Shown here: one piece after another, positions 1-11,128 of the stretch
Position numbering within the stretch: the first letter of the stretch is position 1
Layout of the letters: each line of letters opens with the position of its first letter
Assembly (NCBI RefSeq): GCF_008831285.2
Contig: NC_045146.1
Coordinates: forward strand, 5,156,972 to 5,220,971
Direction: 5' to 3'
DNA length: 64,000 nt
From: Nymphaea colorata
Taxonomy: Eukaryota; Streptophyta; Magnoliopsida; Nymphaeales; Nymphaeaceae
Position numbers and translations under genes: made by a program
The notes under the pieces: generated by a model
Databases searched by the model: none
What the model saw: the letters and a program-made list of their open reading frames with translations, nothing else
Told to the model about the DNA's origin: nothing

Positions 1-894
1 CCCAGGGTTCTGTTGTGTGTTGTGCTTGGAGCGTTGGGCTCCTGCCTTCCCAACCTGGGTATCCTAGGGAAGGCTGAGTATCTCACCTTGGACTTCACAC
101 ATCCATGGATCAGTGCTCTATCGCTGCAGCGGGTGAAATGGATCCATACTGTTATGGACCACCACGGGGGTTGTCTCTCGGTTGTAGGCTGCCCGCGGTG
201 TGCACGTGCCTGTGTTGCACCCACAGGAACTGTTAATGCACTAAAGTTAATGAAAATGCAATGTGTTTGACAGAATGCATGTGACTGACGTATATGCGAT
301 TGATATGAATGCATGTGACTGACGTATATGCGATTGATATGAATGCAAGTGTTATGTTTAAGCATGCTTCGCATGTGACTGATGTTGTGTTAGTGTGGCC
401 ATCAAGTGGCTTTTACGTGTCGCACTCAGACGCGACATGACGATAGATGGGTTGATATTTGTCCCTTTATTTGAGCCTTACTTGAGAGGGTTTGACATTT
501 TCCTGGCTTGTTGCCATACTGCGAAGGCTGAGCCTTCAGTTGTTTTCTTTTTCAGGTTTTGGCGGACCCGGGGCAACAGGTTGAGCGGATGGCTTCACTC
601 ACGTCCTACTGGGGTGGTTTTGGGATTGTCGTTTGTAGTACCGGCGCGTCATGTTTTGGTTTTATTGATGTCTTCTTTTTGTTAGGCATCAATGTTATTG
701 ATTTTGGGGCATTTTGGTCATGCACATAGATGTGAATTTGTATGAAACAAAATGGTTATATTAATGAAAGTTCGCCCCATTGTTTTGAATTGCTTAGCTC
801 ATCGTCTTTTTGAATTGTTGGGTAGTCACACCTCGATTCCTTTATGTTTAGAAAAAAAAAATAGTTTGAGGGTTAAAAAGGTCGGGGCGTGATA
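1..894 (+). repeat. 5' LTR (3' part only) of the Del/Tekay element
   Basis: It is nearly identical to the end of the 3' LTR (about 5557-6585) and runs to ..GGGGCGTGATA at 894, where the partner LTR ends ..GTGACA. It lacks the approximately 168-bp rearranged insertion present in the 3' LTR. It carries a private 34-bp tandem duplication (273-306 and 307-340). The 5' two-thirds of this LTR lies left of the window. Confidence 0.9.
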
Positions 895-898
895 GTTT

Positions 899-911
899 TG
901 GTATCAGAGCC
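899..911 (+). other. Primer-binding site (initiator-Met tRNA)
   Basis: TGGTATCAGAGCC lies 4 bp after the LTR end. This is the classical plant LTR-retrotransposon PBS complementary to the 3' end of initiator methionine tRNA. It fixes the LTR boundary and the orientation of the element. Confidence 0.9.
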
Positions 912-1130
912 ATGGCAAACCCCATTATGGATGTAAGTTAAAGCCTATCTGTGAAGTCGTGTTGCCCAGGTACGCATTTGTTTGATTAGTTGGTTATTGT
1001 AGTTTTGATTTTTCAAGTATAGGTATGTAATGTGATCTGTGTTTTGAACTTCGTGCTAATGCACCTTGTGATTTGACTTGTGAGTTTGGTATTGGTCGTG
1101 ATTTGAGAATTAAGGATCTTGTTTGTATAG

Positions 1131-1370
1131 ATGGAATATCATCGTAGGGGTAAGAAGCGAGCTGGGCCGTCTTCAGAGGCACATAGAGAGCCCAGCCCAA
1201 CCCATTCTGATGCGCATACTCCGCGGGGTGACGGTGCGACAGAGCCCCAGTATGCCCATCTAGGTGGGGGTGCCCAAACCCCACCGAGACAGACTCCGCC
1301 AGTGGATCAGCAGACTATATTGCTGACCACGTTGCAGACGCTGACCACGTTAATGCAGTCTATGGTTGGT
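1131..1370 (+). pseudogene. Gag N-terminal fragment of the Del/Tekay element
   Basis: An ATG at 1131 opens a hydrophilic, basic N-terminus (MEYHRRGKKRAG) followed by a Pro/Thr-rich linker and a short helix rich in Leu/Thr ([15 protein letters not shown]). The frame then runs into the pol sequence in the wrong frame near 1370 and ends at 1445. The retrotransposon gag capsid domain and CCHC knuckle are absent. The sequence passes from gag straight to the last codons of RT without filler, which marks a deletion junction. Confidence 0.75.
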
Positions 1371-2022
1371 ACTAAAGGACAAGCTTACTTCTGCCCCTAT
1401 TCTAACGCTTCCATCAGGTCATTCCGGTTTTGTGGTGTACACTGATGCTTCGGGGATCGAATATGGTTGTGTGTTGATGCAGCATGGCCGTGTAGTGGCT
1501 TATGCATCAAGACAGTTGAAAACCAATGAGCAACACTACCCCACTCATGATTTGGAGTTGGGAGCAATCGTATTCGCATTGAAGATGTGGAGACACTATC
1601 TTTATGGTGCAACATTCGAGGTGTTTACAGATCACAAGTCTCTGAAGTATATATCCTCACAAAGGGATCTCAACTTGAGGCAAAGAAGATGGATCGAATA
1701 TTTAAAGGATTATGATTTCACCATATCGTATCATCCAGGCACGGCGAATGTGGTGGCAGATGCGTTGAGCAGGCATGCCAAGGCGACAATGTGCAGTATC
1801 TTGACTCGTTCTTGGACATTATTGCAAGATGTGATAGCTTGGCAGCCTTGCATATGTGATGAGCACAAGGCAACGATGACAGCCTTGATACGACGTCCTT
1901 TGATGGAGGAACTTGTAATGAAGCAAAAGGAAGATTCAGAGTTTGCTAAGAACATGAAAGCAAGCCAGAAGAACGATTCTCTTTGGCATCAAGATGAAGA
2001 TGGTTCATTGCGGTTTCGGTAG
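1371..2022 (+). pseudogene. RT tail and RNase H domain, Ty3/gypsy pol
   Basis: The reading frame starts in the RT-RNase H connection ([14 protein letters not shown]) and contains a full RNase H. All acidic residues are visible: YTDAS, the Glu of [18 protein letters not shown] and [10 protein letters not shown]. It ends at a TAG (2020-2022). A second in-frame TGA follows about 12 bases later, before the integrase zinc finger. The RT palm (YxDD) has been deleted upstream. This is part of one decayed polyprotein, not a gene in its own right. Confidence 0.85.
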
Positions 2023-2040
2023 AGAGTATGAGTTCCTAGA

Positions 2041-3327
2041 GATGAAGGGGTGAAGCGTCTGTTGCTTGATGAAGCTCACAAATCTAAGTTTTCTATTCAC
2101 CCGGGCAATACAATGATGTTTCAAGATTTGAGAAGAAATTTTTGGTGGCCTAGAATGAAGCGTGAAATTGCAGAATATGTGGCAAAGTGCTTGATTTGCC
2201 AACAGGTAAAAGCAGAGCATCAGCGGACAGGAGGCTTGTTGCAAAGAATCGATATTCTAGTGTGGAAATGGGAAGACATTACGATGGATTTTGTGGTTGG
2301 GTTACCTCGTACCAAAAGACAACAGAATGCCATATGGGTGATTGTTGATCGACTTACGAAGTCCGCTCACTTCCTGCCAATCAGAATCAGTCAATCATTG
2401 GAAAGTCTCGCAGAGTTGTATATTGGCGAGATAGTGAGATTGTATGGAGTGCCAAAGTCTATCATTTCGGATCGAGATCCGCGTTTTACCTCTAGGTTTT
2501 GGGGGCAATTACAGAGGGCTTTGGGTACCAAGCTTAAGATGAGCACAGCATTTCATCCCCAAACTGATGGGCAATCAGAGAGGACTATTCAGACCTTAGA
2601 AGACATGTTGCATGCATGTGTCTTAGAGTGGAAAGGAGAATGAGACAAACATGTGAAACTGGCAAAATTTGCTTACAATAATAGTTACCACTCTAGTATT
2701 GGGATGGCACCTTTTGAGGCTTTGTATGGAAGACCGTGCAGATCACCAACTTGTTGGGCCAAATTGGGTGATGGTAAGGTCGAAAACCCTTTAGTATTGC
2801 AACACTACACCGACCAAGTGAAATTGATACGGAAAAAGTTGTTGACTGCTCAGAGTAGACAGAAAAGTTATGCTGACATTCATCGTAGAGAATTGACTTT
2901 TGAGGTGAGTGATCATGTGTTTTTAAAGATTTCTCCTGCTAATGGTGTTTTTCGCTTTGGTGTGAAGGGAAAATTGAGCCCGAGGTTCATAGGACCTTTT
3001 GAGATATTAGAGAAGTTTGGAGAAGTGGCATACAGATTGGCACTACCACCTGACTTGAACCATGTTCATGACGTTTTCCATGTTTCCATGCTTTGGAAAT
3101 ACGAACCCGATCCAACACATGTGATTGATTTTCAAGGTATTCTAGTACAAGATGATTTGACAATGGAAGAACAACCCATTAGAATTGTGGATCATCGAGA
3201 GCAAGTGCTTCGCACTAAGAGGATTCCTTTAGTGAAAGTGGAATGGCAGTACCATGGGTTGAAGGAGAGTACATGGGAGCATGAGGAGGACATGCGGAAG
3301 CAATATCCACACTTGTTCCTGCATTGA
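2041..3327 (+). pseudogene. Integrase with C-terminal chromodomain, Ty3/gypsy pol
   Basis: The HHCC zinc-binding domain (H of DEAH, H of SIHPGN, then CLICQQ) is followed by the rve core with D (TMDFVVGLP), D (ISDRDPRF) and E ([12 protein letters not shown]). All three catalytic acids are retained. A TGA at 2641-2643 replaces a conserved Trp codon. The frame resumes with KLAKFAYNNSYHSSIGM and GPFEILEK, then ends in a chromodomain-like tail with paired aromatic residues (VEWQYHGLKESTWE). That tail is typical of chromovirus integrases that target heterochromatin. One premature stop is the main lesion in this segment. Confidence 0.88.
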
Positions 3328-3364
3328 GGTATGAACTAAATTTCGAGGACGAAATTTTCTTTTT

Positions 3365-3376
3365 AGGAGGGTAGGA
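3365..3376 (+). other. Polypurine tract
   Basis: AGGAGGGTAGGA directly precedes the 3' LTR start TGTGACGCTCG at 3377. It would prime plus-strand synthesis and defines the LTR boundary. Confidence 0.85.
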
Positions 3377-6300
3377 TGTGACGCTCGTTGTTTGGCAGGA
3401 CGGGTCGGGTCAGGGTCCAGACCCGGACCCGAGCCACTCACTCGTGAGCGAGCCCGACCCCGCCTCCCCTCCCCCGTCTTTCCTTCTTCTCCGCCTTTCC
3501 CCCTATTCGTCTGCTACGACAGTAGCTTGGTGAAGCTCGAGGGCGGTGGTTGGAGCAGCGGCGAAGGTGACTGAAGGGGGCAGCGGCAGCGACGGCGACA
3601 GAGGTGGCAGCGGCGGCGGCGACGGCTTGGTAAAACTCTCTCTCTCTCGTTCTTTGTTTCCCTTCTCCACCACTCTCATGTTCCTTTGCCCTCCCTATCG
3701 AATGCTCTCTCTTCCTCTCTCTCGCCCCTCTCTTTCCCCCCCCCCCCCTTTCCGATAGCCCTCTCCCACACGGTCCCTCTCCTTACTCTCCCACCGACTC
3801 TCTCTTCTCTCTCGTCCTCTCCCCTCACTGCCCTTCTTCCCTTTTTCTGTCTGAATCTCTCTCTCTCTGTCTTCCCTTGCCTCACGTATCCTAAGTGAGC
3901 TCGTTCTCCCCATTTTCTTTCAAATCTATTTTTCCCCTTATCCCAATCGAGCACTCCCTCACGGTTTTCAACCTTGTTTGTTAGGATTCCAGCTTGGAAA
4001 ACGTGTTTTTCCCGTCCTAGCAGCGAGTAGGCAGTGTTGGTGGTGGAGGTTTAGCACGATTTTTGCCGTTCGGGGACCGATTGATCGTTTGAGGTGACTG
4101 CCGGAGGCGTTGCAGCAGTTCAAATTCTTGATTGAGGGTGAGCGAGACCTAATCAAGCCCAAATTATTGACTATTATCTTTTAGAGCATGTATAATTATG
4201 GTTCGAGCATGCTAGAGCTTAGAATTGATGATTTTGGGACACATGTTAATAATTTTGTTTTTGGGGGAAACTTAGGATTTGCGTTGGAAAGTGATGATTC
4301 ATGTATTTAATGATCGTTTAAGCATGATGGATTAAGTTTCGAAGCTTTAAGGAAACATGGTAGAGATTGTGAGGTTGTGGGGAAGTTTTGGAACCGTCTT
4401 AGGGAGTGTAGCGTAGACTTCGGTGAACGGGTGTATCATGAAGTTAATTATGGATATATGCGTATTGGGATGTGACTTGAGGTTGATGTCTTACTTAAAG
4501 AACGTTATTGAGGAAGGAATTAGTGATGGTTTGATTGATGGTTGAAGGCTTTGATAATTCGAGGCAACGTCAAGACGTAAAGGAGGAGGCCTTGTGGAGA
4601 GCTCGTTGGTCGACACTACCTGTCGACACCCTCTTGAGGCGACAACACGTGCCTCAAGGATTTTATTTTTTTGTATATGTTCGTTTCTGTTTGAATGGTG
4701 TGGGCATCTAGTAGAAACCTTATTCTCGTTTATGTTTGCAGGTGCACCGGGCTCATCCCGTCGACCTTGAGTTCGAAGCTTGAGGCATTTTGAAGAATTT
4801 GGTGAGCGCGCCACAGGTATGGCAACTTTCCAGGCAAATTCCTGCCTGGGGCAATTGTGTGATTGGGTGCTCCTAGGATCAAGGGATCCTATGATTGTGA
4901 TGTTAATTGATTGACTGTTTTGTGATTGAATATGTGTATGTTGCTTACATGATATGAATGAGTTAGAAAGATTATTAGTCATTCGATTTAAAAATGTTAC
5001 GCATTGGCATGTGCATGCTAGAATTGATATCTGTTTAGGACAGATGAGGTGGGGGTATCGAGTCGAGTGTCTCCTCGACCCCAATTGTGCATTAGAAAGC
5101 ATCATAGAATGATAACTGCATAGGACAGCTACGAGCCAACCGCAGATCGAGACTACTCTCTGTGGATTGGCTAAGTTTTTCGAATAGGTGATTGACATGA
5201 TTGATGTGAGGATTGATGTGATGATTGATATGAATGTGTATGTTGTTGCATATGCATTGCCATGGGCAATGATGCAAATGGATGTTTTGGATGGTAGTTG
5301 TACCCGTATGGTATGACGGCTAGCAATGACTGTTACTGTATGTATAGACCTCATGTGGAGGTAATCGGAGGTGTGGGTGCACTCGGGAAGTGTACTAACC
5401 TCGTGTGCTAGCCAGTCATCTTGTGAATGTGTAACTATAATGATAAGAATGAATAACTAAGAGATGAGAGGCCAGTGGGATGTGGCTATGTGTTTGGGAG
5501 ACGTCCCCCTTGATTGCCACTGGTCTCGCCTATCAGAGTGCAGGCGGTGCAAGGCCCCAGGGTTCTGTTGTGTGTTGTGCTTGGAGCGTTGAGCTCCTGC
5601 CTTCCCAACCTGGGTGTCCTAGGGAAGGCTGAGTGTCTCACCTTGGACTTCACACATCCAGGGATGAGTGCTCTACCGCTGCGGCGGGTGAAATGGATCC
5701 ATACTGTTATGGGCCACCACGGGGGTTGTCTCTCGGCTGTAGGCCACCCGCGGTGTGCACGTGCCTGTGTTGCACCCACAGGAACTGTTAATCCAAGGTG
5801 AGATACTCAGCCTTCCCTAGGACACCCAGGGATGAGTGCTCTACCGCTGCAGCGGGTGAAATGGATCCATACTGTTATGGGCCACCACGGGGGTTGTCTC
5901 TCGGCTGTAGGCCGCCCGCGGTGTGCACGTGCCTGTGTTGCACCCACAGGAACTGTTAATGCACTAAAGTTAATGAAAATGCAATGTGTTTGACAGAATG
6001 CATGTGACTGACGTATATGTGATTGATATGAATGCAAGTGTTATGTTTAAGCATGCTTCGCATGTGACTGATGTTGTGTTAGTGTGGCCATCAAGTGGCT
6101 TTTACGTGTTGCACTCAGACGCAACATGACGATAGATGGGTTGATATTTGTCCCTTTATTTGAGCCTTACTTGAGAGGGTTTGGCATTTTCCTGGCTTGT
6201 TGCCATACTGCGAAGGCTGAGCTTTCAGTTGTTTTCTTTTTCAGGTTTTGGCGGACCCGGGGCAACAGGTTGAGCGGATGGCTTCACTCACGTCCTACTG

Positions 6301-6585
6301 GGGTGGTTTTGGGATTGTCGTTTGTAGTGCCGGCGCGTCATGTTTTGGTTTTATTGATGTCTTCTTTTTGTTAGGCATCAATGTTATTGATTTTGGGGCA
6401 TTTTGGTCATGCACATAGATGTGAATTTGTATGAAACAAAATGGTTATATTAATGAAAGTTCGCCCCATTGTTTTGAATTGCTTGGCTCATCGTCTTTTT
6501 GAATTGTTGAGTAGTCACACCTCGATTGCTTTATGTTTAGAAAAAAAAAAAATAGTTTGAAGGTTAAAAAGGTCGGGGCGTGACA
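3377..6585 (+). repeat. 3' LTR of the Del/Tekay element (3.2 kb)
   Basis: It starts TGTGAC and ends GTGACA. It contains a GC-rich region with CT-rich runs (3630-3860) and a conserved distal part shared with the 5' LTR and with the solo LTR at 50038-53031. ORFs on both strands inside it are not conserved between the copies. It holds an unusual inverted plus direct internal duplication at 5793-5959, described separately. Confidence 0.93.
5793..5959. repeat. Inverted and direct internal duplication in the 3' LTR
   Basis: Bases 5793-5828 are the reverse complement of 5611-5646. They run directly into 5828-5959, a forward copy of about 5659-5791. The insert is absent from the 5' LTR and the solo LTR. 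The inverted piece carries the variant seen in those other LTRs (GAGTATCTCACC) and not the variant in its neighbouring copy (GAGTGTCTCACC). Confidence 0.9.
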
Positions 6586-7429
6586 CTTCTCCTATGTCTT
6601 CCCCTCTTTCTCCTAAGACCCTAGTAGAGTCCTTTCATGTTCCCTTCTTATTCTACAAGTATGAAACCCTTGCTTGCTCTCTATCTCTATTTCTCACTCA
6701 CCTTCAGGCGGATTTGTGTCGGCCATGACAGGTGCAACCAGCTCTTGCTAATTTTTCTATCTCACTCATTCACTTCCTCTCCAGCATGAGCTCTAAATCC
6801 ATGGAATGCCTCATTTGCAGCCTTTAGATGGTATGCTTCAACCCTAAATCCATGGAGTGCCTCATCTACAGCCTTTCTGTGGCCAGCTTCATCTTCGCTC
6901 TTTGTGTGTCTCTCACTCCTTGCCTAATTTCTTGCTCATTTTTGTAGTAGAAACATGCGAAACAACACATTTACAACTTATTTGAAGATATGTGTTAGGA
7001 CTTGCACTCTACACATTTGATGCAATGTTTGATTTATGTGACTCTTTTGACAAAAAATATCTTGGGATCTAGCTATGATTTTTTTTTTTAGACGTAAACC
7101 TTTTGTATTATATCCTCAAGTCCGCCAACTCTTATAATCAGCTGGCAAAAGTAATTGTTTTTTTTTTCTGTTTTCAAAATAGGCTACACAAGTCTATTTC
7201 TTCATGATCGCATTTTAAGTCTTCAAACTATATACAACACATCTTTAAAATATGACAACTAATGCACTTGTACTATTAGCATTTTTCTACGTTAACTTTG
7301 TAGTCATGAAAATTATTAACTCAAAACAAATAAATCTGATGGGATTTTTGAAAAATATGTTTTACAAAAACTTTTTCATTATATGATTGCTCATACCTCA
7401 TCAACTTTATAGTACCCATAACATGGCTG
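6586..7429. other. Non-coding flank, no gene seen
   Basis: A CT-rich stretch is followed by AT-rich sequence. Two imperfect copies of a roughly 53-bp unit lie at about 6788-6830 and 6841-6883; both contain CTAAATCCATGGA(A/G)TGCCTCAT. No reading frame is convincing. Confidence 0.6.
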
Positions 7430-9050
7430 CATATGGAGCCCTCATACAACTTCGTTCTCTATTGAGTTTTCAAGTAAAAATGGTGCATACCTTCAGCGAC
7501 TCTCAACTTATCGTCAATCAAGTGAATAGAGAATGACAAGTCAAAGACAAAAAATTGGTGTCATATCAAGAGATCGCCACCTCTTTGATTTGTCAGTTTG
7601 AAGAAGTATAACTGGCTCACATAAAAAGAAAATGCAACCCTATTGCAGATGGCCTCGTGAGTTTAGAATTCTATCTCCTTTCAAACCAGCAAAGCAATCC
7701 GTTCTTATGAGATTGAAAAATTAGAACATCCCACTTTTGAAATGATGAAACATGTTCAACATATCCAAGCGATGAATAAGCCTTGGTATCATAACATCAA
7801 AAGGTACATTGAAAGAGGAGAATTCCTAACTGACTGGAACACCCAAAAAAGAATAAAAAACAATTCAACGTATGTCAACAATTTATGTATTTATGCATAA
7901 GTGTTATACAAGTATGGGTTAGTACTGAATACTCTCGGTGTCTTGATGAAGATAAGACAAAGGAAATCATCGAAGAATCACATTGAGAAGACTGTGGGGG
8001 CTATGTTGGCTACCAAACCTTCACCAAACAAATAATTCAAGCATGATATTATTGAGCTACTATACAAAAAGATTGTTACTAATTCATCAAAAGATGTAAG
8101 AATGTCAACTGCATGCTCCAATAATCTATGCACCACCTCTCACTTGCATTATGTGATATCTCTTTGGCTAGTTTCAATGTAGGCATTTGACGTAGTTTGA
8201 CCAATATCCCCTATAGCTTTTGATGGTCATAAGTATTTTCTTACTACAACAGCCTATTTTACTAAATGTGTAGAAGTCATCATGCTGAGAACAATAGAAG
8301 GACATTACGTAGTATCGTTCATTCACGAAAATATTCTTTGTAGATTTGGAATCGTTCATGATATAATATCTAATAACATGACTCATTTAAAAAATGAAAA
8401 GATGAGGTAGTTATGTAGCAAATGCCGAGTCACACATCATTTTTTAGCTCCTTATTACCCTCAAGGTAATGAACAAGTAGAGGCCACCAACAAGAACCTG
8501 AGAGCGAAAAATAGAAACTAGAAGAGATTGGAATGAAAAGGTGCACAATACCATGTGGGCATATCACACTACTATGAGAACTCCAACAAATGCCACTTCA
8601 ACAGAGCTAGTCTACGGAACAAAAGTGGTTCTATCATTGCATGTAGTAAAACCCACTTTGAAGTTTGTTTCTCTTATAAAGCTTCCTCTAAATCACTATA
8701 ACCAGAAGAGACTAATGTAACTCGATTTACTAGATGAAAAGAGGATAAAAGCGACTGATCATGTTGAAGCCTATTGCCAAAGGGCGGTTAGACAATTTAC
8801 CAAGTTAGTTATCGAGAGACATTTCAAAGTGAATGACTTTGTCATACGATCTGTGGTACATCTCAGAGAACAACCATAGGAAAAGTGGGCACCAAACTGG
8901 GAAGACCAATCTGTTATTAAAGAAGCCTTGCCCCGTAATTCATACCGGTTGATTGATACTGATAGCATGAAACTTACTGATCCTATCAACGCTTCTTCAC
9001 TTCAAGAAATTCTACACCTAGTTCTCTTGTATTCACCTTTCAATCAATGA
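7430..9050 (+). pseudogene. Decayed Tat/Ogre-type Ty3/gypsy pol (RNase H and integrase)
   Basis: Reading across frames shows pieces in the right order. First is an archaeal-like RNase H piece (FSDSQLIVNQVNRE, then KLVSYQEIA). Next is the pre-integrase region (WYHNIKRYIERGEF) and the integrase zinc-finger remnant (SH.EDCGGYVGYQ, YYWATIQKDC). The catalytic core follows (AFDVV, DGHKYFLTTTAYFTK, PYYPQGNEQVEATNK), and last the C-terminal domain (HFKVNDFVIRSV, EKWAPNWEDQSVIKEAL). Many stops and frameshifts are present, and the second catalytic Asp reads Asn (IISNN). The second RNase H and the integrase style match non-chromovirus Tat elements. RT, protease and gag are not recognised upstream. Confidence 0.75.
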
Positions 9051-9239
9051 CAAATACTTGTATTCAACAAATTCAATCTACTATTCATTTGGATTTTTCC
9101 CAGTTGAAAAACATAATGATTACATCGGGGCATTGTTATATATAGATTATTATCGTACAAGTTGTGTTTCTGAGCTTAAATCACTCACTAAAATGCGTCA
9201 GCGACCAACTGAACCCAATTTGGATTTAAAACGAGCTTG

Positions 9240-10720
9240 AAGTCAGTCAAAACGGAGTCGGCCTCCCCCTTTGTAATATAACCATTTTTATACACATTTA
9301 AAAAATGATTTTATCCTTTTTATATGAGCAGCCCTCTTTTATTTATTTATTTAATTTTTTTAAAACTCATTCGGATGATGCGTAGTCACGCACACGATCG
9401 TGCATCACACAAAGCACAGTCGCGCGCGATCGCGCGACGCTATCACCTGGTGTGATTGTGTGATGCTACTGTGCGTATCACACACAATCGCATGTGCAAT
9501 CACGCAACGTGCACGACAGCGCATCGCATGGGGCAAGCTGGCATGTTGCGCCTGGCATGTGCGAGCAAAACACGTCGAATTGGGGCTTGCAAGTTGTGCA
9601 AACTCCATTTCCTGCTAAAACCACCCCTTGGGGGTGCATTTGGCCCTGTTGGGTGGGCATTAACCCTATCCACACTCCAAAGAAGTATTTAAAACCTATT
9701 TAAAAGAATTAAAATCATTCAAAAATACTTAGAATTCACATGAAAATGTTGTTAAAAAAAAGAAAATTTTGAGTTTTGGCTCCAAAAATCTCTATAAATA
9801 CCTACAGTCCTCTCTCTTGAGCATAAACTACTCTTGGGGAACTTCTATTGCTTTCTCACTTAAAAATATAGAGTTTCACTAAGTTCTCTCTTTCCATTTC
9901 TCTCTTCTTCTTTCCTTCTTTTTCTTTAACATTGGAAGCAAACTTCACCAAGTTCAAATTCTTCAAAGGAGCACAAGGATATCACTTTGAGGAATGCCTT
10001 CATCATCTTCGATCTTCATCCGAGGTGACCATAGGACCATTCAAAGGAGGAGACACATTTCTAATATCATCTATATTCGAGGTAGGTAGTCCTTCTCTTG
10101 TTTTTATTTATTTTTATCCGAGCTGACCCCATGACCATGCAAGAAAGTTCTAAAGATTTCTTCTCTCAAGTTGAGAGCTACTCTTGAGTGCACCGTGAGT
10201 ATGAGCAAGACGAAATAAATTTCATTTATTCATTTATTTTAAAAAATATACTCATTATATTGCTTTATTCATCATTTATGTTTGAGATGATGTTCAAGCA
10301 TGATAGATTAATTTTTTTAATTGATGAACAAATGCACGACAATAATGAGTGTTTGGTTGAGATTTTTTTATTCTTACATTGATTTTTGAGGTTGAGATTT
10401 GTCCAACTTGGAAAAGTCTTTCATGAATATGTACATGTTAAAATGTATATTCATGTCACTCTCAAGTTTAGTTTCTCTTTTAATCACTCGATTAAGAACC
10501 CTAAGGAGTGCTTTATTCCATTGCTTGATTTTTTTCTATACCCATGATGAGAAAAATATATTATCTTATAACAAACGAAATAATTATGGTTTTATGTTCA
10601 TGTATAAAAATATTTAGAATCATGTTTTTCAGAAGATTTTTGAAAACAAGAACCCTCTTTAATGAGACCTTAGAAAGACTTAGCCTTGGCTCTTGAATGA
10701 GCCTAAGTTCATCTCCAGCA
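9240..10720 (+). repeat. Probable 3' LTR region of the Tat-type remnant
   Basis: The stretch follows the integrase end. A CpG-dense block (9380-9560) is followed by conserved-looking text, a TATA box with a CT-rich leader, and exon-like sequence, in the order expected of U3-R-U5. The exact ends and a second LTR copy were not found, so the assignment is inference from position and layout. Confidence 0.4.
9793..9799 (+). promoter_or_regulatory. Candidate TATA box (retrotransposon U3)
   Basis: TATAAAT sits about 35 bases upstream of a CT-rich leader in the putative Tat LTR. It could have been the retroelement promoter. Confidence 0.45.
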
Positions 10721-10991
10721 TACATAGAAAAATCGAAATTAGATATTTTCAAGTTATTTCTTGATTTCAACTCTCATAAAGACATATATGTATATACATG
10801 TTACATATATATATGTGCACATGACTATCTCTCTTTGTCTTTCTCTCTCTATGATTCAGCATATTTTTTTTGCGAATTTTCATATACATACAAATAAATA
10901 TATACGTGTGTTTCATTTTTCCTCTCTAGAATCTTTTGTTTTTCTCTCTTTTAAGTTAAATGTCTTCTTTTACAAATTTCTATGTACTTAC

Positions 10992-11035
10992 TTATATATA
11001 TATATATATATATATTCTCTCTCTCTCTCTCTCTT
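10992..11035. repeat. Compound (TA)n(TC)n microsatellite
   Basis: About 10 TA units run directly into about 9 TC units. It is flanked by further CT-rich text. Confidence 0.9.
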
Positions 11036-11106
11036 TTTCTAAAATATTCTTGTTCCTCTCCATTCGAGTTAATACTTTTTTTTTTATTTTGTGATTTTCA
11101 AAATTT

Positions 11107-11128
11107 CTCTCTCTCTCTCTCTCTCTCT
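11107..11128. repeat. (CT)n microsatellite
   Basis: Eleven uninterrupted CT units. Confidence 0.9.

Larger units (their letters stand above)
1..6585 (+). mobile_element. Ty3/gypsy chromovirus (Del/Tekay type), 5' end cut by window edge, internally deleted
   Basis: The parts run in order: partial 5' LTR, PBS, short gag start, RNase H, integrase with chromodomain, PPT, full 3' LTR. The internal region is only about 2.5 kb, whereas intact members carry a single gag-protease-RT-RNase H-integrase frame of about 4.5 kb. Gag C-terminus, zinc knuckle, protease and nearly all RT are missing. Stops interrupt what remains, so the copy cannot be autonomous, although its cis signals (PBS, PPT, LTRs) look usable. 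The lineage is assigned from the C-terminal chromodomain and the long LTRs and is an inference. The 3' flank begins CTTCT (6586-6590), the expected target duplication. Its partner lies outside the window. Confidence 0.9.

Noticed and set aside
395-685. 96-codon open frame present in both LTRs of the Del/Tekay element (also 6084-6374)
   Set aside because: It is shared because LTRs are copies of one another. The solo LTR copy of this region is broken by stops, and no family or start context supports a gene.
4491-5354. 287-codon minus-strand frame inside the 3' LTR
   Set aside because: The corresponding region of the solo LTR is interrupted (only about 121 codons open), and the translation looks like antisense of AT-rich repeats.
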